NCBI GenBank assembly: GCA_945869265.1
Contig: CAMBOI010000015.1
Span: forward strand, 1 to 63,108
Source: an uncultured Prevotella sp.
Lineage (GTDB): Bacteria > Bacteroidota > Bacteroidia > Bacteroidales > Bacteroidaceae
Reading direction: 5' to 3'
Length of the DNA stretch: 63,108 nt
Position numbers and translations under genes: made by a program. Below, piece by piece: positions 1 to 7,438 of this stretch (its first letter is position 1; each line of letters opens with the position of its first letter). The notes beneath the pieces were generated by a model that saw nothing but the letters and a program-made list of their open reading frames with translations, was not told the DNA's origin and ran no database searches.

Positions 1-118
1 ATATTTAATAATCTGTGTTAATCTGTGATAATCTGTGGACAAAAAACTCAGTGGAATGGTGAATGAAATCTGTGATAATCCAATAAATAATTATATCTGT
101 GGAAATCTGTGGACGAGA
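1..118 (+). repeat. AATCTGTG-type repeat array
   Basis: This stretch is built from repeated AATCTGTG and GATAATCTGTGG units separated by A-rich spacers and a short CTCAGTGG piece. The same units recur at 7100-7206, 33951-34002 and 54682-54807. No reading frame is supported here. It lies upstream of the HU-like gene and is the left part of a gene-free stretch of 332 bases. Confidence 0.85.
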
Positions 119-120
119 TA

Positions 121-148
121 ACTCGCAATAACTCGCAATAACTCGCAA
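121..148 (+). repeat. Tandem repeat of a 10-base unit
   Basis: Two full copies and one partial copy of ACTCGCAATA lie head to tail, between the AATCTGTG array and the HU gene promoter. No protein or RNA function is visible. Confidence 0.8.
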
Positions 149-177
149 GTTCATGCCGTTTCGTGACGTTTCGGGAA

Positions 178-205
178 TTGAGGCTTGAGGAATGTTGTAC
201 CTTTG
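178..205 (+). promoter_or_regulatory. Promoter of the HU-like gene
   Basis: TTG at 178-180 and TACCTTTG at 198-205 match the Bacteroidetes -33/-7 pattern, with 17 bases between them. It puts the transcript start near 210. That rules out an upstream start codon at 192 and supports the ATG at 333, with a leader of about 120 bases. Confidence 0.6.
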
Positions 206-332
206 CAGCGTGAAAAGTTCGACGGAGTCAACGCTAAAGATTGGCCCTATACCACCGAGACTCCGGAGAATAATTAGGTATAATCTTGTTCTTCCTCAAA
301 AAGAGGGAGTCGGTGGGGGCTTGGGAATAATT

Positions 333-884
333 ATGCTGAAGTATCAGATTTATCAGTCGCAGTTGAAGGACAGTCCTTCATTCGGTAAGTACTATGCTCG
401 TATCATCAGCGACGGCACGGTTGATGTGAAGGGGTTGGCTGAGCACATGGCGAAGCACAACACTCCGTTCTCGCCGGGCACCATCACGGGTATCATCACC
501 GATGCCATCGCGTGCATCAAGGAGTTGGCGCTCGACGGCAAGCGCATCTCGCTCGACGGTCTTGTGAGCATCGGTCTGTCAGTCACCCACAAGATGGGAG
601 CGACAAGCGCCGACGAGTTCTCCATCTCGAAGTGCGTGGACAAGGTGAAGCTCGTGGCAATGGGCGTGGGGGAGTTCTCGTCATCTGTGTTGACTTCTCA
701 GGCGAAGCTCAAGGAGAGCAACACCTATCAGTCGCCGCGCACTTCCTCTCCTACCACTGACGAGCCGGAGCCCGAAACTCCGGGAGGAGATAGTGACAAC
801 ACCGACCCAGACTCAGGCAGTGACCCCAATGGCGGAGGTTCAGGCTCAGGAAGTGGCACCGGAGGTGAGGACTACTACGAGTAG
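333..884 (+). CDS. HU-like DNA-binding protein with Gly/Ser-rich acidic tail
   Basis: Protein of 183 residues. Residues 1-125 look like the Bacteroidetes HU/IHF-type DNA-binding fold (the HU-HIG group): a short N-terminal strand (MLKYQIYQ), helices, and a G-x-x-S-x-x-G core followed by strands. The tail from about residue 140 is rich in Pro, Asp, Gly and Ser and ends EDYYE, as in family members where HU is joined to a glycine-rich segment. I chose the ATG at 333 because the promoter's -7 box (198-205) lies inside any longer frame. Likely role is chromosome structuring, inferred from family. It is followed directly by the smalltalk peptide, the usual arrangement in Bacteroides and Prevotella. 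Confidence 0.8.
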   Translation: MLKYQIYQSQLKDSPSFGKYYARIISDGTVDVKGLAEHMAKHNTPFSPGTITGIITDAIACIKELALDGKRISLDGLVSIGLSVTHKMGATSADEFSISKCVDKVKLVAMGVGEFSSSVLTSQAKLKESNTYQSPRTSSPTTDEPEPETPGGDSDNTDPDSGSDPNGGGSGSGSGTGGEDYYE

Positions 885-887
885 GAC

Positions 888-907
888 AAGAGCCCTTCGG
901 GGCTCTT
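888..907 (+). terminator. Hairpin after the HU-like gene
   Basis: An eight-base-pair stem AAGAGCCC/GGGCTCTT is closed by a TTCG tetraloop, immediately after the HU stop codon. No T run follows on the plus strand, so it may be an attenuator or an mRNA-stabilising hairpin rather than a full terminator. Confidence 0.45.
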
Positions 908-910
908 AAA

Positions 911-944
911 AGATTGAAAGATTGAAAGATTGAAAGATTGAAAA
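911..944 (+). repeat. ATTGAAAG short tandem repeat
   Basis: About four copies of the eight-base unit ATTGAAAG fill the spacer between the HU-like gene and the small downstream gene. Related arrays occur at 2933-2978, 48377-48424 and 49572-49616. Confidence 0.85.
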
Positions 945-954
945 ATTTTAAATT

Positions 955-1062
955 ATGACAAATGAGAACAAGTCGAGGTTGATAAAGTTTTTGTGGAACC
1001 TTGCATCGGCCATCCTCGCAGCCGTGGGAACCGCTTTAGGAGTATCGTGCGCCGTGGCGTAG
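955..1062 (+). CDS. Smalltalk-family small membrane peptide
   Basis: A 35-residue frame starting at ATG 955 and ending at TAG 1062. It opens MTNENKSRLIKF, followed by a hydrophobic stretch (about residues 13-35) rich in Ala, Leu, Ile and Val with one Cys at 32. Size, basic N-terminus, hydrophobic C-terminus and position just after an HU-like gene match the smalltalk protein family of Bacteroidales, whose function is unknown. Family members are usually followed by an N-acetylmuramoyl-L-alanine amidase gene. Here a terminator hairpin follows instead, so that partner is missing. It probably sits in the inner membrane, inferred from hydrophobicity only. Confidence 0.8.
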   Translation: MTNENKSRLIKFLWNLASAILAAVGTALGVSCAVA

Positions 1063-1074
1063 AGACAAAAAAAA

Positions 1075-1106
1075 TACCGTTGGTCTGAGACCAGCGGTAA
1101 TTTTTT
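1075..1106 (+). terminator. Rho-independent terminator
   Basis: An eleven-base stem (TACCGTTGGTC with GACCAGCGGTA, loop TGA, at 1075-1099) is followed by a run of T. It ends the HU-smalltalk unit. Confidence 0.85.
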
Positions 1107-1132
1107 ACCTTAGTTCGGCTATTGCTAAGCAA

Positions 1133-1303
1133 TTACTGAACTGAGTCAGTAGCAGCGCTATCAGCAGCAGCTGAATCAACAGCAGCAGTATCAACTACAG
1201 CTACAGAGTCTGAATCAACAGCAGCAGCCTGATTTGTCTTGTTACCGCAAGAAGCGAAAGAGATAGCTACTACAGCTACGAACATAAATACCAATTTCTT
1301 CAT
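1133..1303 (-). CDS. Small low-complexity lipoprotein
   Basis: A 56-residue protein with a lipoprotein signal: MKKLVFMFVAVVAI, then the lipobox FASC with the acylated Cys near residue 19. The mature part is about 37 residues of almost only Ala, Asp, Ser, Val and Thr. I chose the second Met (1303) because it starts a standard signal peptide. A -7 box (TAACTTTG, minus strand, 1357-1364) lies about 50 bases upstream. Similar tiny acidic lipoproteins are common in Bacteroidales and have no assigned function. The repeats of A-x-D-S could change length by slippage. Confidence 0.65.
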   Translation of the reverse strand: MKKLVFMFVAVVAISFASCGNKTNQAAAVDSDSVAVVDTAAVDSAAADSAATDSVQ

Positions 1304-1356
1304 TTTTCTAAGCTTTTTAAATCTGTAAAACAATCATTATGTTTATTAAAACGCTG

Positions 1357-1364
1357 CAAAGTTA
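1357..1364 (-). promoter_or_regulatory. -7 box of the small lipoprotein gene
   Basis: Read on the minus strand this is TAACTTTG followed by CAGCG, a good Bacteroidetes -7 element. No clear TTTG is seen at the -33 position. Confidence 0.5.
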
Positions 1365-1533
1365 GACATTTTTTCGATAGGTTGTATCGTTTTTTATGAT
1401 TTTTTTTAGGGTAAAAATGTAACTTTTTCACAAGTCGTTATAAATCAGCAGTTTAGTAAATGTTAAAGTTTGTAATAAAAGTTTTTGCTTCTTTAAATCG
1501 TGATTTTTTGAGTGTTTTTTGGATAATTATTGC

Positions 1534-1541
1534 TACCTTTG
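1534..1541 (+). promoter_or_regulatory. -7 box upstream of mtaB
   Basis: TACCTTTG followed by CA matches the Bacteroidetes -7 element. The upstream DNA is very T-rich with several possible TTTG elements, but spacing is not ideal (23 bases for the one at 1507-1510). The gap between the two divergent genes (1304-1597) otherwise shows only AT-rich DNA. Confidence 0.55.
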
Positions 1542-1597
1542 CATCGTCAATAAGAAGAATGCCACTAAGGGGCTACACATATTTATATATATAAAGA

Positions 1598-2929
1598 ATG
1601 ATAGACACATCAGCATTTCAGGGCAAGAGGGCTGCGTATTACACCCTAGGATGTAAGCTCAACTTCTCGGAGACCTCCACATTCGGCAAGATGTTGCGCG
1701 AAATGGGGGTTGAGACCGCGAAGAAGGGCGAGAGGGCCGACTTGTGCCTGATCAACACGTGTTCGGTGACAGATGTTGCCGACCGCAAGTGCCGCCAAGC
1801 CATCAACCGCATGGTGAGAGCCAACGAGGGTGCGTTTGTCGTTGTCACCGGTTGCTATGCCCAGTTGCAGCCCGAGCGCATCAGTGCCATCGAGGGTGTG
1901 GATTTAGTGTTGGGTGCCAACGAGAAGGCAAACCTTATACAGTTTCTATCGGAGAAATGGAGCGTGAATGTCGAGGGACATCTTCACGAGTATTATTCGG
2001 TGAAGACTAAGGATATACGCACTTTTGCGCCGAGCTGTTCGAGAGGCGGAAGGACGAGATATTTCTTGAAGGTGCAGGACGGTTGCGACTATTTCTGCAC
2101 ATACTGTACAATCCCCTTTGCCCGAGGGTTTAGTCGTAATCCCTCGATCGACTCGCTTGTGGCGCAGGCCGAGGAGGCTGCTGCAGAGGGGGGAAAGGAG
2201 ATTGTGCTGACGGGAGTGAACATCGGCGACTTCGGTAAGACCACCGGTGAGCGATTTATCGACCTCGTGCGCCGACTCGACGAGGTGAAGGGCATCAGCA
2301 GATACCGAATAAGCAGTTTGGAGCCCGACCTGATAAGCGATGAGCTCATCGACTTCTGTGCGCAGAGCCGTGCGTTTATGCCACATTTCCACATACCGCT
2401 GCAGAGCGGAAGCGACGAGGTGCTGCGACTTATGCACAGGCATTACGACCGCCAGCTCTTTGCCGACAAGATAGGGCGTATCAAGGCGATGATGCCCGAT
2501 GCCTTTATCGGTGTGGATGTGATGGTGGGATGCCGTGGAGAGACGCCTGAATGCTTTGAGGACACATACGAGTTTCTCAGTGGGCTCGACGTGACGCAGT
2601 TGCATGTGTTCCCATATTCGGAGCGTCCGGGAACGGCTGCGCTGAAGATACCCTATGTGGTGTCGGATGCCGACAAGAAGGAGCGCAGTCATAGGCTGTT
2701 GCGTTTGTCGGACGAGAAGACCCAGGCATTTTATGCTGCCCACATCGGCAGGGAGATGGAAGTGCTGTTTGAGAAGGCTCCGCGAGGCAAGGCGATGCAC
2801 GGATTCACAAAGAATTACATACGTGTGGAGATGCCTGCGGCGATGGCGAAGCCGGAATATGACAACGAGATAATGAGCGTGAGGCTCGGGGAGTTTAACT
2901 CCGACAAATCTGCGCTGGTGATAAAGTGA
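1598..2929 (+). CDS. mtaB: tRNA t6A37 methylthiotransferase MtaB
   Basis: A 443-residue radical SAM enzyme that adds a methylthio group to t6A at position 37 of ANN-decoding tRNAs. The order is an N-terminal UPF0004 domain (from YTLGCKLNFSE, with the INTCSV and GCYAQ cysteines for the second cluster), the radical SAM motif CDYFCTYC (Cys163, 167, 170), and a C-terminal TRAM-like domain (about 375-440). Length is normal for the family and all six cluster cysteines are visible. It is probably cotranscribed with the glycosyltransferase, as only a short ATTGAAAT array separates them. Confidence 0.93.
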   Translation: MIDTSAFQGKRAAYYTLGCKLNFSETSTFGKMLREMGVETAKKGERADLCLINTCSVTDVADRKCRQAINRMVRANEGAFVVVTGCYAQLQPERISAIEGVDLVLGANEKANLIQFLSEKWSVNVEGHLHEYYSVKTKDIRTFAPSCSRGGRTRYFLKVQDGCDYFCTYCTIPFARGFSRNPSIDSLVAQAEEAAAEGGKEIVLTGVNIGDFGKTTGERFIDLVRRLDEVKGISRYRISSLEPDLISDELIDFCAQSRAFMPHFHIPLQSGSDEVLRLMHRHYDRQLFADKIGRIKAMMPDAFIGVDVMVGCRGETPECFEDTYEFLSGLDVTQLHVFPYSERPGTAALKIPYVVSDADKKERSHRLLRLSDEKTQAFYAAHIGREMEVLFEKAPRGKAMHGFTKNYIRVEMPAAMAKPEYDNEIMSVRLGEFNSDKSALVIK

Positions 2930-2932
2930 AAA

Positions 2933-2978
2933 TTGAAAGATTGAAATATTAAAATATTGAAATATTGAAATATTGAAG
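2933..2978 (+). repeat. ATTGAAAT short tandem repeat in operon spacer
   Basis: Degenerate copies of ATTGAAAT fill the whole spacer between the mtaB stop and the glycosyltransferase start at 2982. Confidence 0.8.
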
Positions 2979-2981
2979 TCA

Positions 2982-4004
2982 ATGAAGACAGCAATAGTAA
3001 TATTGAATTGGAACGGGGAGAGGATGTTGAGAACATACCTCGACAGCGTGAAGAAATACAAGGGAGAGGCTGAGGTGATAGTGGCCGACAATGCCTCGAC
3101 CGACGGGTCGGTGGACTATCTGCGCCAATATCATCCCGACGTGCGACTGATTATCCTCGACAAGAACTATGGATTTGCCGAGGGATATAACCAGGCACTG
3201 CGACAGGTGGAGGCGGAATACTATGTGCTGCTCAACTCGGACATCAGGGTGGATGGCGACTGGCTGACACCTATGATAGCTTTTATGGACCAGCATCCCG
3301 ACGTGGCGGCATGCCAACCGAAGTTGCTCGCCGAGCATGACCACGAGAGTTTTGAATATGCCGGAGCCTGCGGAGGAATGCTCGACAGATACGGCTATCC
3401 CTTCTGCCGCGGAAGAATATTCGACACAGTGGAGAAGGACGAGGGACAATACGATACGCCGATAGAGATACTGTGGGCCACGGGAGCCGCACTCCTCATA
3501 CGTGCTGCCGACTACTGGCAACAGGGCGGACTCGACGCACGGTTCTTTGCCCACAACGAGGAGATAGACCTCTGTTGGCGATTGGCAATAGCCGGGCGCA
3601 AGATATACTGCCTGCCCGGGAGCAAGGTGTATCACGTGGGAGGAGGAACACTGCCTAAGGGTAATCCGATGAAGACGTTTCTCAACTTCCGCAATAATCT
3701 TACAATGCTCTACAAGTGTCTGCCCGACAGCGAGTTGCATAAGGTGATGTTGGTAAGATGGATACTCGATTATGTGGCGGCGTTGCAGATGCTGATACTA
3801 CAGCGCAATGTGGGCGACTTCATGGCGGTGGTGAGAGGGCGAAGGGCATTCAACAAATGGAAGGCCGACTTTGCCGCCGACCGCAAGCGCATACAAGAGT
3901 CGCGACGCACTGACAATGAGACGGGCCGAATGGACATCTCTATATTATGGCAATACTATGCAAGGGGAAAAAAGACGTGGGCTAGTTTGACAGAGTGTCG
4001 GTGA
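2982..4004 (+). CDS. Family 2 glycosyltransferase
   Basis: A 340-residue GT-A fold glycosyltransferase. The N-terminus IVILNWNGE with ADNASTDGS is the nucleotide-binding start of family 2, and LLNSDIRV supplies the DxD-like metal site. HNEEIDLCWR is the typical conserved acidic segment, and a hydrophobic region follows near residue 255. It probably adds a sugar to a cell-envelope polysaccharide or O-antigen; donor and acceptor cannot be told. I chose the ATG at 2982 over an in-frame TTG at 2973 inside the repeat. Its 3' end overlaps the convergent GldB-like gene by 23 bases. Confidence 0.85.
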   Translation: MKTAIVILNWNGERMLRTYLDSVKKYKGEAEVIVADNASTDGSVDYLRQYHPDVRLIILDKNYGFAEGYNQALRQVEAEYYVLLNSDIRVDGDWLTPMIAFMDQHPDVAACQPKLLAEHDHESFEYAGACGGMLDRYGYPFCRGRIFDTVEKDEGQYDTPIEILWATGAALLIRAADYWQQGGLDARFFAHNEEIDLCWRLAIAGRKIYCLPGSKVYHVGGGTLPKGNPMKTFLNFRNNLTMLYKCLPDSELHKVMLVRWILDYVAALQMLILQRNVGDFMAVVRGRRAFNKWKADFAADRKRIQESRRTDNETGRMDISILWQYYARGKKTWASLTECR

Positions 4005-4782
4005 TGGGCAAGTTCAGCAAGTCTGACTCGGTGGTGTTGGCGTGTTTCTTCATATAGCGTGCCACCGTTGCCACATATTTGTTGGCAAACACCTTGCGGC
4101 CAGTCACCTTGTTGACTATCCATTGTATCTTGCCCATGTGAATGTCGCACTGCAGTTGTGATGACGTGCGGTCGTGGGGCAGGGGATATTGGCTCAGGAT
4201 ATAGAACAGGATGCAATCGGGCACAATCATCTGACGTGTCATCATCGAGCGCTGCTGTTCGGAATAGAATTTCTTGTAGAGGGTATAGTCCTTGCCGAGA
4301 TATTTGTCGAGACTGAATCCCACGCACTTGTCGCCTACAATCACGCTTTGGTCGAGCGAACCAATCTGGGAATAGACGGTGGGAATCTCCATGCCGGGGA
4401 AGATTTTGTGAAGTTTGTCGAAGGCATGGGTGAAATCCTTGTTGATATCGTCCATGTTGGCATACTGCTGTTCGGCCTCGTTGATGATGCTCTGCAGGGT
4501 GGTGTCCTGATAGAAATTGAGGAACTTGGTGTTTATCTCGGGGTCGTTGACATTGCCTATCTTCAGCACGTCCTCAATCAAGGTGCGGGTCTGAGTGGGA
4601 TAGTTGGTGCTCATCTGCTGAAGGGCAGAGAAGTCGCCAGTGGTGAGATAGAGACTCTGAACACGGTCATAACGTTCAACGGCGAATGTGTTGTCGGAAT
4701 CCCCGTTGTTGGGTTTCAGACGCCATTCGCAACCGATGCACATCATCAGTATCAATGCCACTATGAGATAAAACTTGTTCAA
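3982..4782 (-). CDS. GldB-like lipoprotein
   Basis: A 266-residue protein with a lipoprotein signal (MNKFYLIVALILMMC, IGC with the acylated Cys at 18). The central part (FTHAFDKLHKIFPGMEIP, SLDKYLG, IVPDCILFYILS) resembles the gliding motility lipoprotein GldB family. Non-gliding Bacteroidales carry such homologues, so a motility role should not be assumed. In Flavobacterium GldB is needed for the gliding/type IX secretion machinery; here the role is unknown. A full promoter on the minus strand lies at 4823-4854. Confidence 0.7.
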   Translation of the reverse strand: MNKFYLIVALILMMCIGCEWRLKPNNGDSDNTFAVERYDRVQSLYLTTGDFSALQQMSTNYPTQTRTLIEDVLKIGNVNDPEINTKFLNFYQDTTLQSIINEAEQQYANMDDINKDFTHAFDKLHKIFPGMEIPTVYSQIGSLDQSVIVGDKCVGFSLDKYLGKDYTLYKKFYSEQQRSMMTRQMIVPDCILFYILSQYPLPHDRTSSQLQCDIHMGKIQWIVNKVTGRKVFANKYVATVARYMKKHANTTESDLLNLPITDTLSN

Positions 4783-4822
4783 TGTGTTCCTTTTTTTTAT
4801 TGTTGAGTGTTAAAATCAAGTG

Positions 4823-4854
4823 CAAAAATAATAAATTTCGTTGTAATAACCAAA
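4823..4854 (-). promoter_or_regulatory. Promoter of the GldB-like gene
   Basis: On the minus strand TTTG (4851-4854), 20 bases, then TATTTTTG (4823-4830) followed by CAC. This is an almost perfect match to the Bacteroidetes pattern. Confidence 0.7.
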
Positions 4855-4911
4855 TTTTAACCTAAAAAAGATAAATTAAAGTCTAAAAATCATCTATTTT
4901 TCTCATTTTTA

Positions 4912-4942
4912 TTGCACAAATTGCAAAAATTGTGTAATTTTG
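4912..4942 (+). promoter_or_regulatory. Promoter of the first DUF4861 gene
   Basis: TTG at 4912-4914, 20 bases, TAATTTTG at 4935-4942, about 25 bases before the start codon. Confidence 0.7.
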
Positions 4943-4967
4943 TGGCGACAAAAAACAAACTTAAATT

Positions 4968-6221
4968 ATGATGAAGAAAACATTATTATCACTCTTTTGC
5001 CTCGTGGCTGCCATGGCGACAGAGGCACAGACCGCCGACATGAAGGTGGCGGTAAGTAATCAATTGTCGGTAAGTCGCACTGCCGTGCCCGTGGCGCTGC
5101 AGTTGGAGTCGCCCGTAGGCTCTGCGCTCGTGATGGATGCGCAAGGCGTAGAGATACCATGTCAGCTTGACGACCTCGACGGCGACGGAAAATACGAGTC
5201 GCTCTCGTTTGTTGTCAAGGAGATAGGGCCAAAGAAGAGCTGCCACTTCACGGTGACGCTATCCGAGAGCGGGCAGCCCCGCAAATACGAGCCGCAGGTG
5301 TATGCCGAGATGATGCTCACCAACAAGAAGATCAAGAGCTCCAACAAGCAGGATCTGTATATCAGCAGTTTGACTGTTGATAACGGCACCAATCCCTATT
5401 GGATGCTTCATCATCACGGTCCGGCATTTGAGAACGACATGGTGGCCTACCGAATATACTTCGACGAGCGTCAGACGGTGGACATCTATGGCAAATACCG
5501 CCGTGCGTTGGAGTTGCGCGACACGCAGTTCTATCCCGACTCAGAGCAGAAGGCATCGGGATATGGCGATGATGTGCTTTGGGTGGGCAAGACCTTCGGA
5601 GTGGGAGCCTTGCGAGGATGGCACAACGGAGAGATGCAGATGTTGCAGGATGTGGAGAGTCGCACATTGTCAGTGGTGGCACGCGGTCCGCTGCGCACTG
5701 TGGTGAAGGTGGTTGACAAGGGATGGAATGCCCGTTATCCCGACACATGCACTGCCGAGGAGCGCATCGACATGACCACATATTACACCCTCTATGCCGG
5801 AAGGCGCGACTGTCAGGTGGATGTGTTCTTCTCGCGTGATGCCTCGGAGATAGAGTTATCCACGGGTCTTGTGAATGTGAAGGGTTCGAAGGAGTATTCC
5901 GACGGTAAGGGTCTGCGTGGATGCTGGGGCACCGACTGGCCTGTGTCGGAAAAAGACTCGGTGGGACACAAGCGCGAGACAGTGGGGCTCGGTATCTGTG
6001 TGCCCTCGTCAAATGTGATCAGCGAGTTGCCTGCCGACAATAGCAACTATCCCTTTGTTGTGGGTAAGATAGCCAAAGCGATGAGATACCACATCACCTT
6101 CGCATCCGACAATGAGACATTCCCCGAGGGCATACATTCGGCAAAGGCATTCTTTGACTATCTTGCGGCTTGGAAGCGCGATGTGGAGCAGCCCTGCGTG
6201 ATATCGTGCTCGCGGAGGTAG
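4968..6221 (+). CDS. DUF4861 family exported protein
   Basis: A 417-residue protein with a Sec signal peptide (MMKKTLLSLFCLVAAMATEAQ). The mature part matches the DUF4861 pattern: an N-terminal beta domain starting VSNQLSVSRTAVPVAL, the LDGDGKYESLSF turn, HHHGPAFEND, a Y-x-x-YFD-x-RQ-x-DIYGK segment, and DDVLWVGKTFGVGALRGW. DUF4861 proteins are periplasmic or surface proteins of Bacteroidetes often found near carbohydrate-degradation genes; the activity is unknown to me. The last 64 bases overlap the convergent radical SAM gene, so the tail (from about residue 397) is read on both strands. A longer paralogue lies at 9887-11662. Confidence 0.8.
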   Translation: MMKKTLLSLFCLVAAMATEAQTADMKVAVSNQLSVSRTAVPVALQLESPVGSALVMDAQGVEIPCQLDDLDGDGKYESLSFVVKEIGPKKSCHFTVTLSESGQPRKYEPQVYAEMMLTNKKIKSSNKQDLYISSLTVDNGTNPYWMLHHHGPAFENDMVAYRIYFDERQTVDIYGKYRRALELRDTQFYPDSEQKASGYGDDVLWVGKTFGVGALRGWHNGEMQMLQDVESRTLSVVARGPLRTVVKVVDKGWNARYPDTCTAEERIDMTTYYTLYAGRRDCQVDVFFSRDASEIELSTGLVNVKGSKEYSDGKGLRGCWGTDWPVSEKDSVGHKRETVGLGICVPSSNVISELPADNSNYPFVVGKIAKAMRYHITFASDNETFPEGIHSAKAFFDYLAAWKRDVEQPCVISCSRR

Positions 6222-7096
6222 TTGTCGAGAAGGTTGGTGAACTCATGGTTTTTGAGTCCCCACGACGGTGCAATCACCATGCCGGGGGGAGACTGCGACA
6301 CGAATCGCTCGAGGATGATGTCGGGGCGCAGTCGCGAGATATAGTTTGCCACGAGCTGGATATAGTCTTCCACCTTATTATATATATAAGGCTGTGCGCC
6401 CTCGCCCTGATACATCTCGGCGAGGCGCGTTCCTTTCACCACCTGCATCTGATGCAGTTTGAGGATGTTGATGGGCAATGCGGAGATGATGTCGGCCTGT
6501 AGGATACTGTCCTCGGGAGATTCGCCAGGGAGTCCGATGATGACATGCGCACCGGTGAGTATTCCCCTCTGGGCAGTGCGCCTCACTGCATCTGCGGAAC
6601 ATTCGAATGTATGTCCCCTGTTTATAATTTTCAGTGTGTTGTTGTTTGCCGACTCTATACCGTATTCCACAATCATGAATGTCTGCCGATTGAGATTTTC
6701 GAGATAGTCGAGGGTGGCATCGGGCACGCAGTCGGGTCGGGTGCCAATGACTATTCCCACGACGTTGTCCACGGCGAGTGCCTCTTCGTAGAGCCGTTTC
6801 AGATGTTCCACATCGGCATAGGTATTGCTGTATGCCTGGAAGTAGGCAAGGTATTTCATGTCGGGATATTTGCGCGAGAAGAATTCCTTGCCGGCAATGA
6901 TTTGTTGGGTGATACTTTTCTCGCGCTCGCAGTAGGCGGGGTTGAATGTCCTGTTGTCGCAGAACACGCAACCGCCACGGCTTATCCTCCCGTCGCGGTT
7001 GGGGCAGGAGAAACCGGCGTCCACTGATATTTTTTGCACGCGATATGGGAATTGCTCCCTTATCCATGATCCATAGTCGTTGTATCTCTTCTTCAT
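6158..7096 (-). CDS. TIGR01212 (YhcC-like) radical SAM protein
   Basis: A 312-residue radical SAM protein of the YhcC/TIGR01212 family, of unproven substrate. The cluster cysteines are in SCPNRDGRISRGGCVFC, a spacing particular to this family. DNRTFNPAYC, YFQAYSNTYA, IGTRPDCVPD, VEYGIESAN and HVIIGLPGE follow in the usual order. I moved the start to 7096 (MKKRYNDYG), because the 43 residues upstream are only a translation of the AATCTGTG repeat array (7100-7206). That array runs to within a few bases of the ATG. The tail overlaps the DUF4861 gene by 64 bases. Confidence 0.88.
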   Translation of the reverse strand: MKKRYNDYGSWIREQFPYRVQKISVDAGFSCPNRDGRISRGGCVFCDNRTFNPAYCEREKSITQQIIAGKEFFSRKYPDMKYLAYFQAYSNTYADVEHLKRLYEEALAVDNVVGIVIGTRPDCVPDATLDYLENLNRQTFMIVEYGIESANNNTLKIINRGHTFECSADAVRRTAQRGILTGAHVIIGLPGESPEDSILQADIISALPINILKLHQMQVVKGTRLAEMYQGEGAQPYIYNKVEDYIQLVANYISRLRPDIILERFVSQSPPGMVIAPSWGLKNHEFTNLLDNYLREHDITQGCSTSRFQAAR

Positions 7097-7099
7097 TTT

Positions 7100-7206
7100 T
7101 ATCCACAGATTTTTTTTTGTCCACTGAGTTCTTTTTGTCCACAGATTATCACAGATTTTTTTTATCCACTGAGTTTTTTTTGTCCACAGATTATCACAGA
7201 TTTTCT
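7100..7206 (-). repeat. AATCTGTG-type repeat array in the YhcC-like gene leader
   Basis: On the minus strand it reads as two longer units (AATCTGTGATAATCTGTGG, ACAAAAA, CTCAGTGG) followed by AATCTGTGGATAAAA directly before the start codon at 7096. It shares units with 1-118, 33951-34002 and 54682-54807. Confidence 0.85.
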
Positions 7207-7210
7207 TTTT

Positions 7211-7437
7211 TGCACGGAAATCCACGGCTTTATTTTAAATAAAGACACGGCTTGGCTCCGCATTGATATATCCACGGCACTTCGTGATTACGGCTTGCTT
7301 CGCAAGTTCACGGCTTAGTTTGCTCTGCGGTAACGAGCCGTGTCTATACTTTAGTATAGCTTAAATGCTAATTAAGCCATTCCTATGCGCAGCCCAGCCG
7401 TGTCTTTTTTAAAAGCCGTGTCCATCCGTGCCTAAAA
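7211..7437 (+). repeat. Long dispersed repeat, copy 1 (CACGGCT/AGCCGTG element)
   Basis: This non-coding stretch of about 227 bases is nearly identical to the reverse complement of 33714-33940. It is a mosaic of CACGGCT and AGCCGTG half-sites, including GACACGGCT near 7244 and GAGCCGTGTC near 7335, which could pair. No open frame or transposase is present. With the neighbouring arrays it fills the gene-free stretch 7097-7592. Confidence 0.85.
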
Positions 7438-7438
7438 T

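Noticed and set aside
192..332. N-terminal extension of the HU-like frame from an ATG at 192
   Set aside because: The -7 box TACCTTTG at 198-205 lies inside it, so the RNA would start after this ATG. The residues are also unlike the family start.
1946..3091. Open frame of 381 codons on the minus strand
   Set aside because: It crosses the mtaB gene, the ATTGAAAT spacer and the glycosyltransferase start antisense. The middle is a translated repeat.
7097..7225. 43-residue N-terminal extension of the YhcC-like protein
   Set aside because: It is a literal translation of the AATCTGTG repeat array; the family starts at MKKRYNDYG.
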